55,682 bases of DNA from Haloarculaceae archaeon H-GB1-1 (GTDB taxonomy: Archaea; Halobacteriota; Halobacteria; Halobacteriales; Haloarculaceae). A model generated the notes under the pieces. That model did not search any database. It saw only the letters and a list, made by a program, of their open reading frames with translations, and was not told the origin of the DNA. This document shows, piece after piece, positions 26,933 through 35,437 of the stretch (position 1 is its first letter; every line of letters begins with the position of its first letter). A program made the translations under genes and the position numbers. The stretch lies in contig JARUKX010000022.1 of assembly GCA_029688825.1 (NCBI GenBank), positions 1 through 55,682 on the forward strand. The letters are read 5' to 3'.

Positions 26933-27280
26933 GTGACAATGGTGAGTATATCCGAAAGTGACGACCGATGGACATCCACTGACGAGTTCACAGGGGCAGA
27001 AATCGTCGCGATATTCGATGACGCCGAGCACGATCTTCTCGATGCGGCTATTTGTTCGCAGTCAGCAGTCGTCGAAGTCGCATCCGTGGTCGGGGACGTG
27101 GAACTACGTGTGCCGGCCAACCGGGATGTCCGTTTAGAGACGCTTGCGATATTCGGGGACACGATAGACCGTCGACGACGCCAAGCTGACAGTGACGACA
27201 CCACAACGGAACCGTGTTTGATCGTGACCGTCGTCGCCATCCTTGGCAATATCGGCCTTGTTGAACCCCCCGAGCGATGA
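26933..27280 (+). CDS. LiaF-like C-terminal domain protein, N-terminally truncated
   Basis: Up to 115 residues (GTG at 26933, or ATG two codons later). The chain follows the beta-strand repeats of the LiaF C-terminal ('toast-rack') domain: FTGAEIVAIFDDAEHDLLDA, VVEVASVVGDVELRVPANRD and LETLAIFGDTIDRR. Haloarchaeal relatives usually have several membrane helices before this domain, and they are missing here. The last codons (GLVEPPER) are formed from the dispersed repeat at 27254-27320, so the 3' end has also been altered. It is probably a decayed or repurposed gene. Confidence 0.6.
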   Translation: MTMVSISESDDRWTSTDEFTGAEIVAIFDDAEHDLLDAAICSQSAVVEVASVVGDVELRVPANRDVRLETLAIFGDTIDRRRRQADSDDTTTEPCLIVTVVAILGNIGLVEPPER

Positions 27281-27320
27281 TGGGTTCTGGGTTTGTTTCT
27301 GAATAACGAGCACATCTGAG
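27254..27320 (+). repeat. Dispersed repeat copy R5 overlapping a gene end
   Basis: Reads CGGCCTTGTTGAACCCCCCG, then GATGATGGG, then TTTCTGAATAACGAGCAC. The block order matches the copies at 18578 and 20400. It supplies the last codons and stop of the LiaF-like ORF. Confidence 0.4.
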
Positions 27321-27400
27321 ACACGTCCAGAAGTCACAGACAGGGGTTAGTTGTGGTCGATATCGACAATATTATTCAAAAGTAGAGGCTACGATGTGGC

Positions 27401-27571
27401 ATGACGGCCCTCCAGATGTTCGGAATCAATCCACTAGGTAGTTTAGTGCTGGCGCTCGTGGTTCCGCTCGTGATTGTTGTCTTCGGGACGTACCTGGGAG
27501 TTCTCGGGGCGCTTCAGACGTTCTTCGGTGAGTCGTCGTGGCAGGACGTCTCGACCGTAGAGGAAGAGTGA
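27401..27571 (+). CDS. Small single-TM protein, 56 aa
   Basis: The ATG at 27401 opens a 57-codon frame with start MTALQMFGINPLGSLVLALV and a hydrophobic helix (about residues 12-36) followed by an acidic tail ending VSTVEEE. The composition and acidic tail look like a genuine haloarchaeal small membrane protein. There is an AT-rich stretch (ATTATTCAAA) about 25 bases upstream that can serve as a TATA element. The function is unknown. Confidence 0.6.
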   Translation: MTALQMFGINPLGSLVLALVVPLVIVVFGTYLGVLGALQTFFGESSWQDVSTVEEE

Positions 27572-27640
27572 GACGTTCGCTTGCCAACCTCCCCCGATAC
27601 AGTGATGGATGTCATAAGACCCCGGTAGTTGGTGGGAGAG

Positions 27641-27660
27641 ATACCCTCTACATTCAGTAC
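27641..27660 (-). repeat. Dispersed repeat, partial copy R6
   Basis: The minus strand gives GTACTGAATGTAGAGGGTAT, similar to the right block (TTGCTGAATACAGAGGGTGG) of the 20400 copy. The left block is not recognisable. Confidence 0.3.
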
Positions 27661-27744
27661 GAAAATTGTATCGGCGAAAAAGTATCTCAATAGAGCCACA
27701 ATATTCGGATCCGGGATTGAGGTGGGTTTTTTATTCGCAGGAGA

Positions 27745-27855
27745 GTGACTAGTGTAGTAAAGTATCTATTCTCGTGTTGTTTGGGACCAGGGAACCTTAT
27801 CTTGGCAAGCGACGAAGAAATCGATCTAGTCGACCGCGTAGCCGATGAATTATAA
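27745..27855 (+). CDS. Possible small ORF, 36 aa
   Basis: A GTG-started frame ends in LILASDEEIDLVDRVADEL before TAA. The acidic helical end looks protein-like, but the start is weak and the segment may be the C-terminal relic of a lost gene. It fills part of the 27572-27879 gap, which otherwise holds only a repeat remnant and the TATA element (TATAACT at 27851) for the next gene. Confidence 0.25.
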   Translation: MTSVVKYLFSCCLGPGNLILASDEEIDLVDRVADEL

Positions 27856-27879
27856 CTACTGGCAATAGAGAAACGCTTC

Positions 27880-28254
27880 ATGAGCGAAGGAGACACGCTT
27901 ATAAATGCGGTTATCGGTGCAGTCGATACGGTTGTGCTGTCATTCACCGGCTTTTCTCCGATCCTGGGTGGTATGGTCGCTGGCTACCTTCAACGGGGAG
28001 ACCGCGCCGGCGGCATTCGTGTCGGTGCAATCTCCGGTGCTATTGCGGCCCTTCCGTTTCTCTTGCTGTTTTTCGTGTTTGGAGGGTTCTTGTTCACGGG
28101 TTCCATGATGGGCGGCGGTATGGGCGTTCCTGGTGGATTCGTCGTTGTGCTTTTGTTTGGGTTCGTGTTTGCTCTCATCTGGAGCGTCGGGCTGAGCGCT
28201 CTCGGGGGCTATCTCGGAGTGTATATTGCTACGGAAACCGACGTGGGTGGCTGA
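27880..28254 (+). CDS. DUF5518 membrane protein, 124 aa
   Basis: A glycine-rich membrane protein with conserved features of haloarchaeal DUF5518: the start region LINAVIGAVDTVVLSFTGF, the motif ILGGMVAGYLQRGDRAGGIR, then two hydrophobic stretches with GGFLFTGSMMGGGMGVPGG between them and a final glycine-rich helix (LSALGGYLGVYIA). Three to four membrane passes are expected. The function of the family is unknown. A TATAACT box lies about 28 bases before the ATG, consistent with a leaderless transcript. Confidence 0.8.
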   Translation: MSEGDTLINAVIGAVDTVVLSFTGFSPILGGMVAGYLQRGDRAGGIRVGAISGAIAALPFLLLFFVFGGFLFTGSMMGGGMGVPGGFVVVLLFGFVFALIWSVGLSALGGYLGVYIATETDVGG

Positions 28255-28452
28255 TAACCGCGGTTGTGATGGTTCCGCTTCTGGCCAAGAACGATACCGG
28301 GGTACTTCGTGGACTGACTTGAAATCATCCGAAGGATGGGTCGGTTACGGATGACCTCCACAGACTATTGGTGAGCGAGCTGTTTCGCCCTCGCGTCGAT
28401 GTGGCCGGGGCGAACGTTCAATGATGACACCGGTCGAATAAGTACGAGAGTG

Positions 28453-29715
28453 ATGCGGTCACCTCGAAACGACGACGAAGACCCGACCGACACCGACGCC
28501 ACGTCGTCAGGAACGCGACGGCGTGTCTTGCGAGCCTTGGGTGGACTCGGTGTGGCGGGCGTCCTCGCCGGAGGTGGTTGGCTGCGGCGTACCCAGTACC
28601 TCCACGGTGACCGTGACCGCACCAGCCTCGGCGGTCAGCAACAAACCCAGCCTCGCGTCACTGGGCCAAACGCTCAGCGCGTTCCATCGAATCGATACCA
28701 GACCGAACTTGATGCGTTCAGTGCCCGCCGGAACCACACTGGGCTCCAGGCGTCCATCCGCTTCGGCGATGGCACTGGCTGGCACGGCGTCGCCGGACAC
28801 GCCGACCACGACCGGCAGCGACCGCTCGGTGCAGCCCACCACCTCTATATCGGGAGCGTTACCAAACTGTTCACGGCCACACTCGTCCTCCGGCACGTCC
28901 AGCGCGACGTGCTCTCGCTTTCAGATCCGATCGATAACTGGATCGACCTAGACGAAGCCGACGGGATCACCGTTCGAATGCTCCTCAACCACACGAGCGG
29001 CATCCCGAACTACACCGAAAATCCCTGGTTCATCGCCAGGTACTTCGGCCGCCCGACGAAACACTGGGCACCTACCGAACTCGTCAACATCATCCGTAGA
29101 GACGATCTCCGCTTCCAACCCGGCATGCGTCACGAGTACTCGAACTCGAACTACATTCTTCTCGGTGTCATTCTCGAACGTGCGACCGAAACCGCGTACT
29201 GCGACCTCATCAGGCAGCTCATTCGGGACGAACTTGGCTACGACGACACGTACTACCTTGGGTATCCCGCGACCGTACCGATAGCGAACGCTTACGACGA
29301 ATCGATCTTCAAAATCGGCCGCCGTAACCTGACGGGATTCCGCACGTCGCTTGAGACGGGCGCGTACGCTGCTGGCGGCATCCTCTCGACGGCTCCAGAC
29401 GTCGCCGGAGTCGTGAACGACCTCTTCAACGGCCGCATCCTCGACGAAGCAACCCTCGATGCAATGCGGACGTTCGTCGACGCACCTGACGAGGACGTCA
29501 CAACTCAGGAAGAGTACGGCCTCGGCCTCAGACACCTCCGAATCGACGGTAAAGACCTCTACGGACACACCGGCACCATTCCCGGGTACTCCGTGATCGC
29601 CATGCACCACGACGACCCCGAATACACGATTGCCGTCCTCAGCAACGTCTCTACGATCGACCAAGCAGGAATCTACGGCGCTCTCCAACGTATCACTCTC
29701 GAGGAGTACTACTGA
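28453..29715 (+). CDS. Beta-lactamase-fold serine hydrolase, exported
   Basis: The ATG at 28453 gives 420 residues. After an acidic head comes a TAT-type signal (TRRRVLRALGGLGVAGVLAG). The catalytic domain has the class C motifs: SVTK (SxxK with nucleophile serine and lysine) near residue 138, YSN (YxN) in HEYSNSNYILLG, and HTG (the KTG equivalent) in LYGHTGTIPGYS. Family members hydrolyse peptides, esters or beta-lactams, and in archaea, which lack murein, the substrate is likely a peptide or ester. All three catalytic motifs are intact. It is monocistronic by spacing. Confidence 0.87.
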   Translation: MRSPRNDDEDPTDTDATSSGTRRRVLRALGGLGVAGVLAGGGWLRRTQYLHGDRDRTSLGGQQQTQPRVTGPNAQRVPSNRYQTELDAFSARRNHTGLQASIRFGDGTGWHGVAGHADHDRQRPLGAAHHLYIGSVTKLFTATLVLRHVQRDVLSLSDPIDNWIDLDEADGITVRMLLNHTSGIPNYTENPWFIARYFGRPTKHWAPTELVNIIRRDDLRFQPGMRHEYSNSNYILLGVILERATETAYCDLIRQLIRDELGYDDTYYLGYPATVPIANAYDESIFKIGRRNLTGFRTSLETGAYAAGGILSTAPDVAGVVNDLFNGRILDEATLDAMRTFVDAPDEDVTTQEEYGLGLRHLRIDGKDLYGHTGTIPGYSVIAMHHDDPEYTIAVLSNVSTIDQAGIYGALQRITLEEYY

Positions 29716-29788
29716 TCTAAGTCACTCCCCGTCGAATTTCGTCTGGATTCTCTAGGAGTATGATTAAGTGCGATCTCTGCCACAACTG

Positions 29789-30694
29789 ATGTTGATGAAC
29801 TCCGGGATCCGCGCGTGGGTCAATCAACATCGTCTACTGAGCTTCGTCGCAATCGCGTACACGTTCACCTGGACGATCCAGGGTGCTCTCGCGTATTCGG
29901 GCATGGAAGCCTCCTGGACGCACTCGATCCTGATCGGATTCGGCGGGTTCGGCCCGCCGATCGGCGCGGCGGTCGTCATCTGGGCCTCCGGTGGGAGCCT
30001 CCGCAGGTGGGTCGGCCAGATGTTCAAATGGCGGATCGGCGTGAAATGGTGGGCGCTCGCACTCGGACTCCCGTTCATCATCCTCTCGCTCGGCGTCCTG
30101 CTGTTCGTCGTGGCCGGTGGTCCGATCGATCTCACCGAGTTCGAATCACCGTTTATCTACCTGTTTGCGATGGCGTGGGGGACCGTCTGGGGTGGCGGCC
30201 AAGAAGATCTCGGGTGGCGTGGCTTCATGCTGCCAATCCTTCAGGACTCCTACAGTGCGCTGGTGTCAAGTGCGGTCGTGGGCGTCACGTGGGCGGCCTG
30301 GCATCTCCCGCTATTCCTGAACGCCACCACAACCCACGGCGGCTGGCCGCTCTCCCAGCAACTCCTCTGGATGGTCTCCATCCTTGCTGGATCCATCCTC
30401 TGGACGTGGATGTACAACAGCACTGGCGGGAGTGTCCTCGCCGTCGCAGTGTTCCACGCCGGCATAAACGCCATGGGAATCTTCCACCCCGCCGATCAGG
30501 AGGCGCTCATTCCGCACGGTGCGCCAGACCCCTGGCTGAACCTGCTCGCCGAAGTCACCGGCGCCGTTCCCCTCGTGTTGGTTGCGATCCTCTTGGTCGT
30601 CGTCTACGGCGCTGACCGCCTCGCGAATCGCGACCCACCAAGCCCGCAAGACGCCGGCCTCCCAGCGGAGACCGAATCAGAAGACCTTGGGTGA
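29789..30694 (+). CDS. CPBP-family intramembrane metalloprotease
   Basis: About 301 residues from the ATG at 29789. A GTG at 29768 and an ATG at 29795 are alternatives. Eight membrane segments are likely. The three CPBP motifs are visible: QEDLGWRGFMLPIL (motif 1, with the usual second Glu replaced by Asp), WAAWHLPLF (motif 2 with His) and FHAGINAMG (motif 3 with His and Asn). Such proteases (Rce1 relatives) cleave in the membrane or handle peptides. Two further CPBP genes are nearby at 35438 and 40187. Confidence 0.85.
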   Translation: MLMNSGIRAWVNQHRLLSFVAIAYTFTWTIQGALAYSGMEASWTHSILIGFGGFGPPIGAAVVIWASGGSLRRWVGQMFKWRIGVKWWALALGLPFIILSLGVLLFVVAGGPIDLTEFESPFIYLFAMAWGTVWGGGQEDLGWRGFMLPILQDSYSALVSSAVVGVTWAAWHLPLFLNATTTHGGWPLSQQLLWMVSILAGSILWTWMYNSTGGSVLAVAVFHAGINAMGIFHPADQEALIPHGAPDPWLNLLAEVTGAVPLVLVAILLVVVYGADRLANRDPPSPQDAGLPAETESEDLG

Positions 30695-30845
30695 GCACCC
30701 ACTAACGATGGACCCCCGTCCCCAGTTCGGAGTTGCTCCAGCTCGAACCAACACCTCCGTCGCGCCATGACTGGGCCGGAAGTTCGGGGCCGACCAGAAT
30801 TTATTGAGTCCCGTAGCGAAGAAGCGTACTGAGGTGTGAGAACAC

Positions 30846-31427
30846 GTGAGTTCTTTCCTGGTACTCTACGGGACGGGCGAAGGCCAAACGGCGAAGATCG
30901 CAGAACGGATCGCGGCCACAATCAGGGAGCGCGGCCACGAGGCGAGCACGATCGACGTGCGTGACCGACCGGACTCGTTCACCCTGGAAGAGTACGACGC
31001 CGTCGTCGTGGGCGCGTCGATCCACGTCGGCAAACACCAGGACGAGGTCCGTGACTTCGTCACCGACAATCGAGACGCCCTGCCGGGGATGCCGACCGCG
31101 TTCTTCCAGGTTTCGCTGTCCTCGGCAAACGAGGAGAAACGCGAAGAGGCTGCGGGATACGTTGAGTCGTTCCTCACGGAGACCGGGTGGCAGCCGGATC
31201 GAATCGGGCAGTTAGGCGGCGCCCTTCGGTTCTCCGAGTACGGGTTCCTCAAACGCCTCATGATGAAGCAGATCGCAAAAGACCTGCTCACCGAGGATCG
31301 GAAACCGGCGGGTGACATCGAGTTCACCGACTGGGACGCTGTCGACGCCTTCGCAGCGGATGTCGCCGCGTTCGTCGAAGGTCGCCTCGGCGTCGCCCCG
31401 GACACCACCGAGGATCCGGCGGCATGA
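30846..31427 (+). CDS. Flavodoxin-domain protein, HemG-like
   Basis: The GTG at 30846 starts SSFLVLYGTGEGQTAKIAER, the FMN phosphate-binding loop of flavodoxins. The region VGASIHVGKHQDEVRDFV and the later SEYGFLKRLMMKQIAK resemble menaquinone-dependent protoporphyrinogen oxidase HemG, which uses FMN to oxidise protoporphyrinogen. The 193-residue length fits, with an acidic, alanine-rich C-terminal tail (about 15 residues). Its stop overlaps the next membrane-protein gene by four bases, so the two are coupled. A general FMN oxidoreductase role is safer than a heme-specific one. Confidence 0.78.
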   Translation: MSSFLVLYGTGEGQTAKIAERIAATIRERGHEASTIDVRDRPDSFTLEEYDAVVVGASIHVGKHQDEVRDFVTDNRDALPGMPTAFFQVSLSSANEEKREEAAGYVESFLTETGWQPDRIGQLGGALRFSEYGFLKRLMMKQIAKDLLTEDRKPAGDIEFTDWDAVDAFAADVAAFVEGRLGVAPDTTEDPAA

Positions 31428-32290
31428 GGGCCTCGCAACCGCCCCGACGCCTCACTCGGCCCTATCTTATTGCGTCGACGCTTACGCTCCTGCTCGCGGT
31501 TGTGGCGACTAGCGTCGGACTGTTCGTCCCCGAGTTCTACCGGGACGCCGAGGTCCTCCTCCCACAGTTGTACGGGCAGGATCTGCTGACGCTCGCCGTC
31601 GCCGTCCCCGCACTCGCCGGCGCCCTCTATTACGCACACCAGGGGTCACTCCGGGGTTACGTCATCTGGCTCGGGATCACCGGCTATCTCCTCTACACGT
31701 ACGCCTCGTATGCTTTCCTCACGGCATTCAATGAACTCTACCTCGTCTACGTTGCGCTGTTCGCACTGACGCTGTTCACGCTCGTCGGCGGGATTGCTCG
31801 CATCGATCCGACACACCTGAAGGAAGCACTCGACAGTCGTCCAGTCCGTGGCTACGTCGCCTTCCAGGCACTCGTCGCCGGACTCGTGGCGCTGATGTGG
31901 CTCGCCGAGGTCGGCCCAGCGAGTCTCGCCGGAACCAGACCCCCGAGCATCGCCGAGACAACGCTTCCCGTTCCCGTCATCCAGTCACTGGATCTCGGCG
32001 TCGTCGTCCCGTCGTTCGCCCTCTCGGCGGCTCTCCTCTGGAAGCAGCGAGCGTGGGGTTACGTCTTCACCGGCGTCCTCGTGGTGAAGGGCACCACTCT
32101 CGGCCTCGCAGTCCTCGCCATGATCGTATTCATGCTCCATAACGGCCAACCCGTCCCCCTCCCCCAGATCGTACTCTTCGCTCTCCTGAGTCTCATCGGT
32201 CTCGGACTCACGACTCGATTCAGCCGCGCCATCCCCCGCAGTTCTTCCAGAACCCAACCACACGCGAGGACTGAAACACAATCAGACTAG
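31424..32290 (+). CDS. Polytopic membrane protein, 288 aa
   Basis: Starts in an ATGA overlap with the flavodoxin gene. About eight hydrophobic segments are visible, beginning with YLIASTLTLLLAVVATSVGL. They include a loop LPQLYGQDLLTLAVAVPALA and pairs of helices up to about residue 262, followed by a basic, serine-rich tail. No named domain was recognised. Translational coupling suggests that it works with the flavodoxin, possibly as a membrane redox partner, but no heme-binding histidine pattern is obvious. Confidence 0.75.
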   Translation: MRASQPPRRLTRPYLIASTLTLLLAVVATSVGLFVPEFYRDAEVLLPQLYGQDLLTLAVAVPALAGALYYAHQGSLRGYVIWLGITGYLLYTYASYAFLTAFNELYLVYVALFALTLFTLVGGIARIDPTHLKEALDSRPVRGYVAFQALVAGLVALMWLAEVGPASLAGTRPPSIAETTLPVPVIQSLDLGVVVPSFALSAALLWKQRAWGYVFTGVLVVKGTTLGLAVLAMIVFMLHNGQPVPLPQIVLFALLSLIGLGLTTRFSRAIPRSSSRTQPHARTETQSD

Positions 32291-32514
32291 GCGAGGAGTA
32301 CTGGACACTCTCTCACCCTGAGGAGGACGAGATGTATTGTCCTCGTTGCAGGCTTCGGGAGACGACGATTCGTTCCCAGTTATCTCCACGAGGCTACCGT
32401 CCCGAATCCACCTCCTGTCGTGAACGTTGATAGTGCGCAGTGACGGAGGAATCGACTGTCCCCGACGCTGTAATTAATGACCGTTCGTGATCACAACAGG
32501 TCAAGACGACTCAA

Positions 32515-33822
32515 ATGGAGTTGAACTCGCACGTTCGGGAGCGCCGATGGATACCGGTGGCGGGGTACGGTCTCTTCGTCGCTCTGATGGTCGCCGGGTA
32601 CTACTACAACATCACGTTCGTCCAGTTAGGACTCATCGATCTCGGGACACGCCTTGTCGGGATGTCCGAGACTGCCGTCTCGATATGGATGGCGGCACTC
32701 GCGCTCGTGACGCTCGTCGTCGCGGCTGTGACCGGCGTGACAATGGACCGACGCGGCTGGAGCACAGATCTCCGAACGAAGCTCCGACTCCTGTTCGGCG
32801 TCGTCTGCGTCCAGTTCGCGCTCACGCTCGTTGCCCCGATGGTCCGGACTGTTCCCGCGTTCGGCGCGTGGATTGTCTTCGCGTCGATCGGGCTTGGAGT
32901 CGGATTCCCCGTCTCGTTCTCTCTCGCGATCGATCTCGTGCCGGTACCGGACCGAGGGTACGTCGCTGCGGCGATCACGGCGATCGCATATTTTTTCGCG
33001 AATGCGATTCCGCTCTCCTGGTCGATCGACGTCTTCAGTCAGTTAATGGTCGTCGCGATGGCACCAGGTATCGTCGTGCTGGCCGTCCTGTCGTTCGTCC
33101 GCGTCGATCGTCTCGATGCGATCCTCGACGCTCTCGGAGCACAACACGAGATGTACGGCACTGGACGATTCTGCCACGGAAATCCGATTCGGGCGCGGAG
33201 TCTGGCCTTCGTCGTTCCGGTCGTCTTGATGTTCGGCGTCTTCTTCATCGATAGCCTCGGGTTTCTCCGCATCATCGACACGCCGTCACTGTTGCTGAGT
33301 TCCTGGCAGTCGCCGGTTCTCTCGACGCGCCTGTTCATCGCCGTCGCACACGTCGTCGGTGCGGTGATGGCTGGCGTCATCTACGCGAACTACTCGCTCT
33401 CACGCGTCTTCCTCTGGACGTTCGCCCTGTTCGCCCTCACGCACGTCATGTACACGTCCGACCTGCGAATCGCCGAGGTGTTCCCCACGATCGCGGGCGG
33501 CGGCACCTCACCCCTGAATCCCGCCCTGTACGCGATCGCCGTGAGCTTCTACACGACGCTGAACTTCGCGCTCTGGCCCGACCTTTCGACGCCAGAGACG
33601 ATCGGCACTCACTCCGCGATCGGAATCGGCGTGGCCGGGTGGCTCGCCACGTTCTCGAGCACCGCGCTCGCGCTGTACTTCCAGGCAGCCGACTTCACAC
33701 TCCTCTCCCACCTGAACGTGGTGCAGGCTCTCTCCCTCCTTCTCCTGTTCGGACTCGCGGTCGGCCTATACGCCAGACGGATGGTCGAACTCGCTCGTGA
33801 GAACGGAGGGACGAGTGCATGA
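32515..33822 (+). CDS. MFS-like membrane transporter
   Basis: This 435-residue protein has 12 likely membrane helices. The N-terminal half has an MFS-like loop after helix 2 (GVTMDRRGWSTDLRTKLRL, a degenerate version of the G-x-x-x-D-R-x-G-R-R motif). A mid-protein cytosolic loop (EMYGTGRFCHGNPIRARSLA) separates the halves. The substrate is not recognisable. Its last codon overlaps the next gene in an ATGA, indicating an operon. A gap of about 225 bases with no gene lies upstream. Confidence 0.68.
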   Translation: MELNSHVRERRWIPVAGYGLFVALMVAGYYYNITFVQLGLIDLGTRLVGMSETAVSIWMAALALVTLVVAAVTGVTMDRRGWSTDLRTKLRLLFGVVCVQFALTLVAPMVRTVPAFGAWIVFASIGLGVGFPVSFSLAIDLVPVPDRGYVAAAITAIAYFFANAIPLSWSIDVFSQLMVVAMAPGIVVLAVLSFVRVDRLDAILDALGAQHEMYGTGRFCHGNPIRARSLAFVVPVVLMFGVFFIDSLGFLRIIDTPSLLLSSWQSPVLSTRLFIAVAHVVGAVMAGVIYANYSLSRVFLWTFALFALTHVMYTSDLRIAEVFPTIAGGGTSPLNPALYAIAVSFYTTLNFALWPDLSTPETIGTHSAIGIGVAGWLATFSSTALALYFQAADFTLLSHLNVVQALSLLLLFGLAVGLYARRMVELARENGGTSA

Positions 33823-34691
33823 GTCCGACCGAAGCCATCCCGCTTCTCATCGTCGTCCTCCTCATAATTTCCATCGGGGGCGGCGACGTCCAGGAGATGT
33901 CCGTGACGTTCCAGGGCGACAATACCGTCGATTCCCTCGCGGACGTCCACGTCGTCGCCGGCGGGACCACCACCGTCCCTGGGGACGCGACCGTCGACGG
34001 CGACGTCTACGTGATCGGTGGGACCGCAGCCATCGACGGAACGGTCGACGGCGACGTGACGCTTCTCAACGGGAATCTCTCGGTACGTGACGGCGGGACC
34101 GTGACCGGGACTATCCAGACGTATTCGGGATCCGCCGCAATCAGTTCGGACGCGTCGGTCGGGCGCGTCTCGCAGTTCGAGGCGCCCACCCCGTCAAGCT
34201 CGCCCGCACAGCGGATCGGAGCCTTCCTCCTGCAGTTCCTCGTTCTCGGTGCGTTCGGGTGGTGGCTCGTCGAGCGGCACCCACTCGTCATCGAGAACGT
34301 TGGCGCGGCCATCACCGAGCACGCGCTCGTGAGCGGCGTCGTCGGCAGTCTCGGCGCAACGACCCTCCTCGTGCTCTTCGTCTACATGGCGTTCACCCTC
34401 ATCCTGCTCCCGGTCGCCATCGTCGGGCTGTTCGCCGAGTTCCTGATCATCCTCTACGGTCAGGCTGTGTTCGGATATCTCATCGGGACGCGCCTCCCGA
34501 TCGAGCGCGATGGCGTCGCGACGCTCGCAGGGATCGCGGCATTCCTGCTCGTCCTCGAACTCCTTGGGCTCGTGCCGTACCTCGGCGGGATCGCGCAACT
34601 CGCCGTCGCTGTCGTCGGGTTCGGTGCTGTCCTGAACACGTACTTCGGCCTCCAGCGATTCGTGCCCGTCACCATCCCTGGAGGAATCTAG
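33819..34691 (+). CDS. Bactofilin-like domain plus membrane helices, 290 aa
   Basis: An N-terminal signal-like helix is followed by about 90 residues of short repeated beta strands (DGDVYVIGGTAAIDGTVDGD, then VTLLNGNLSVRDGGTV). This is the right-handed beta-helix pattern of bactofilin/polymer-forming proteins. Four to five membrane helices follow (about residues 128-275). The arrangement suggests an extracellular scaffold domain held by a membrane bundle. It overlaps the MFS-like gene by four bases, so the two are co-translated. The role is unknown. Confidence 0.75.
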   Translation: MSPTEAIPLLIVVLLIISIGGGDVQEMSVTFQGDNTVDSLADVHVVAGGTTTVPGDATVDGDVYVIGGTAAIDGTVDGDVTLLNGNLSVRDGGTVTGTIQTYSGSAAISSDASVGRVSQFEAPTPSSSPAQRIGAFLLQFLVLGAFGWWLVERHPLVIENVGAAITEHALVSGVVGSLGATTLLVLFVYMAFTLILLPVAIVGLFAEFLIILYGQAVFGYLIGTRLPIERDGVATLAGIAAFLLVLELLGLVPYLGGIAQLAVAVVGFGAVLNTYFGLQRFVPVTIPGGI

Positions 34692-34743
34692 CCATGTACA
34701 CAGCGTTTCCCCACTCGAGTACCCGAATCGAGGTGTTTAGACG

Positions 34744-35433
34744 ATGGTGACAGCACTCCACATGGGCTGGCGGCACGTCCTGTTCGGGAATTGGCCCGTC
34801 GACCCTGACCTTCTCGACGCCCACCTTCCGTCGGCACTCACGGTCGATACGTACGACGGCGACGCGTGGCTCTCCGTCGTCCCCTTTACGAACGTGGATG
34901 TCCGGCCGACGTGGATCCCCGAAGGCTGGGGGTTCCCTCTTCCCGAACTCAACCTCCGGACGTACGTCACCCACGACGGCCACGCTGGAGTGTACTTCTT
35001 CAGTCTCGACGCCCAGGGCATCTTCGGCGTCGTCGGCGCACGCCTCTTCCATCACCTCCCGTACTATTACGCACGTTGTTCGCTCACCGAAGACGACGGG
35101 GACGTCAGGTTCAAGAGCAGGCGATTGCATCCCGGCGCTCGCCCGGTTCACTTCGAGGGGACCTACGGTCCATCCAGTCCGGAGCTCGACGTACAGGCGG
35201 GGTCGCTCGAAGAATTCCTCACCGAGCGCTACCGGTACTACACGGAGGCACAAGACGGCTCGCTGCGGTACGCAGCCATCGACCACGAGCCGTGGCCGCT
35301 GTACGAGGCCGACCCGGCCATCGAGATCAACACGCTGTTCGAGGCCAACGGATTCGCCCATCCCGAGACCGAGCCCGTACACTACTACAGTCCCGGCGTG
35401 ACGACGATCGCGTCCCCGAACCGCCGGGTGTGA
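34744..35433 (+). CDS. DUF2071 (YqjF-type) protein, 229 aa
   Basis: The ATG at 34744 begins the DUF2071 pattern: MGWRHVLFGNWPVDPDLLDA, LPSALTVDTYDGDAWLSVVP and LNLRTYVTHDGHAGVYFFSL. The family is widespread, soluble and acetoacetate-decarboxylase-like in fold, but its activity is not settled. The protein has no signal or membrane segment. It lies four bases upstream of a CPBP gene on the same strand, so they are probably one transcript. Confidence 0.82.
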   Translation: MVTALHMGWRHVLFGNWPVDPDLLDAHLPSALTVDTYDGDAWLSVVPFTNVDVRPTWIPEGWGFPLPELNLRTYVTHDGHAGVYFFSLDAQGIFGVVGARLFHHLPYYYARCSLTEDDGDVRFKSRRLHPGARPVHFEGTYGPSSPELDVQAGSLEEFLTERYRYYTEAQDGSLRYAAIDHEPWPLYEADPAIEINTLFEANGFAHPETEPVHYYSPGVTTIASPNRRV

Positions 35434-35437
35434 TCGA

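Noticed and set aside
26801-27031. Minus-strand ORF with a 39-residue acidic-looking start in the 26.8-27.0 kb gap
   Set aside because: It overlaps the LiaF-like gene, and the part in the gap has no promoter or recognisable pattern. It may be antisense to a decayed segment.
32333-32431. Small ORF with a CxxC motif in the 32.3-32.5 kb gap
   Set aside because: The product is rich in arginine and serine with no further cysteine pair or conserved pattern, so chance is the simplest explanation.
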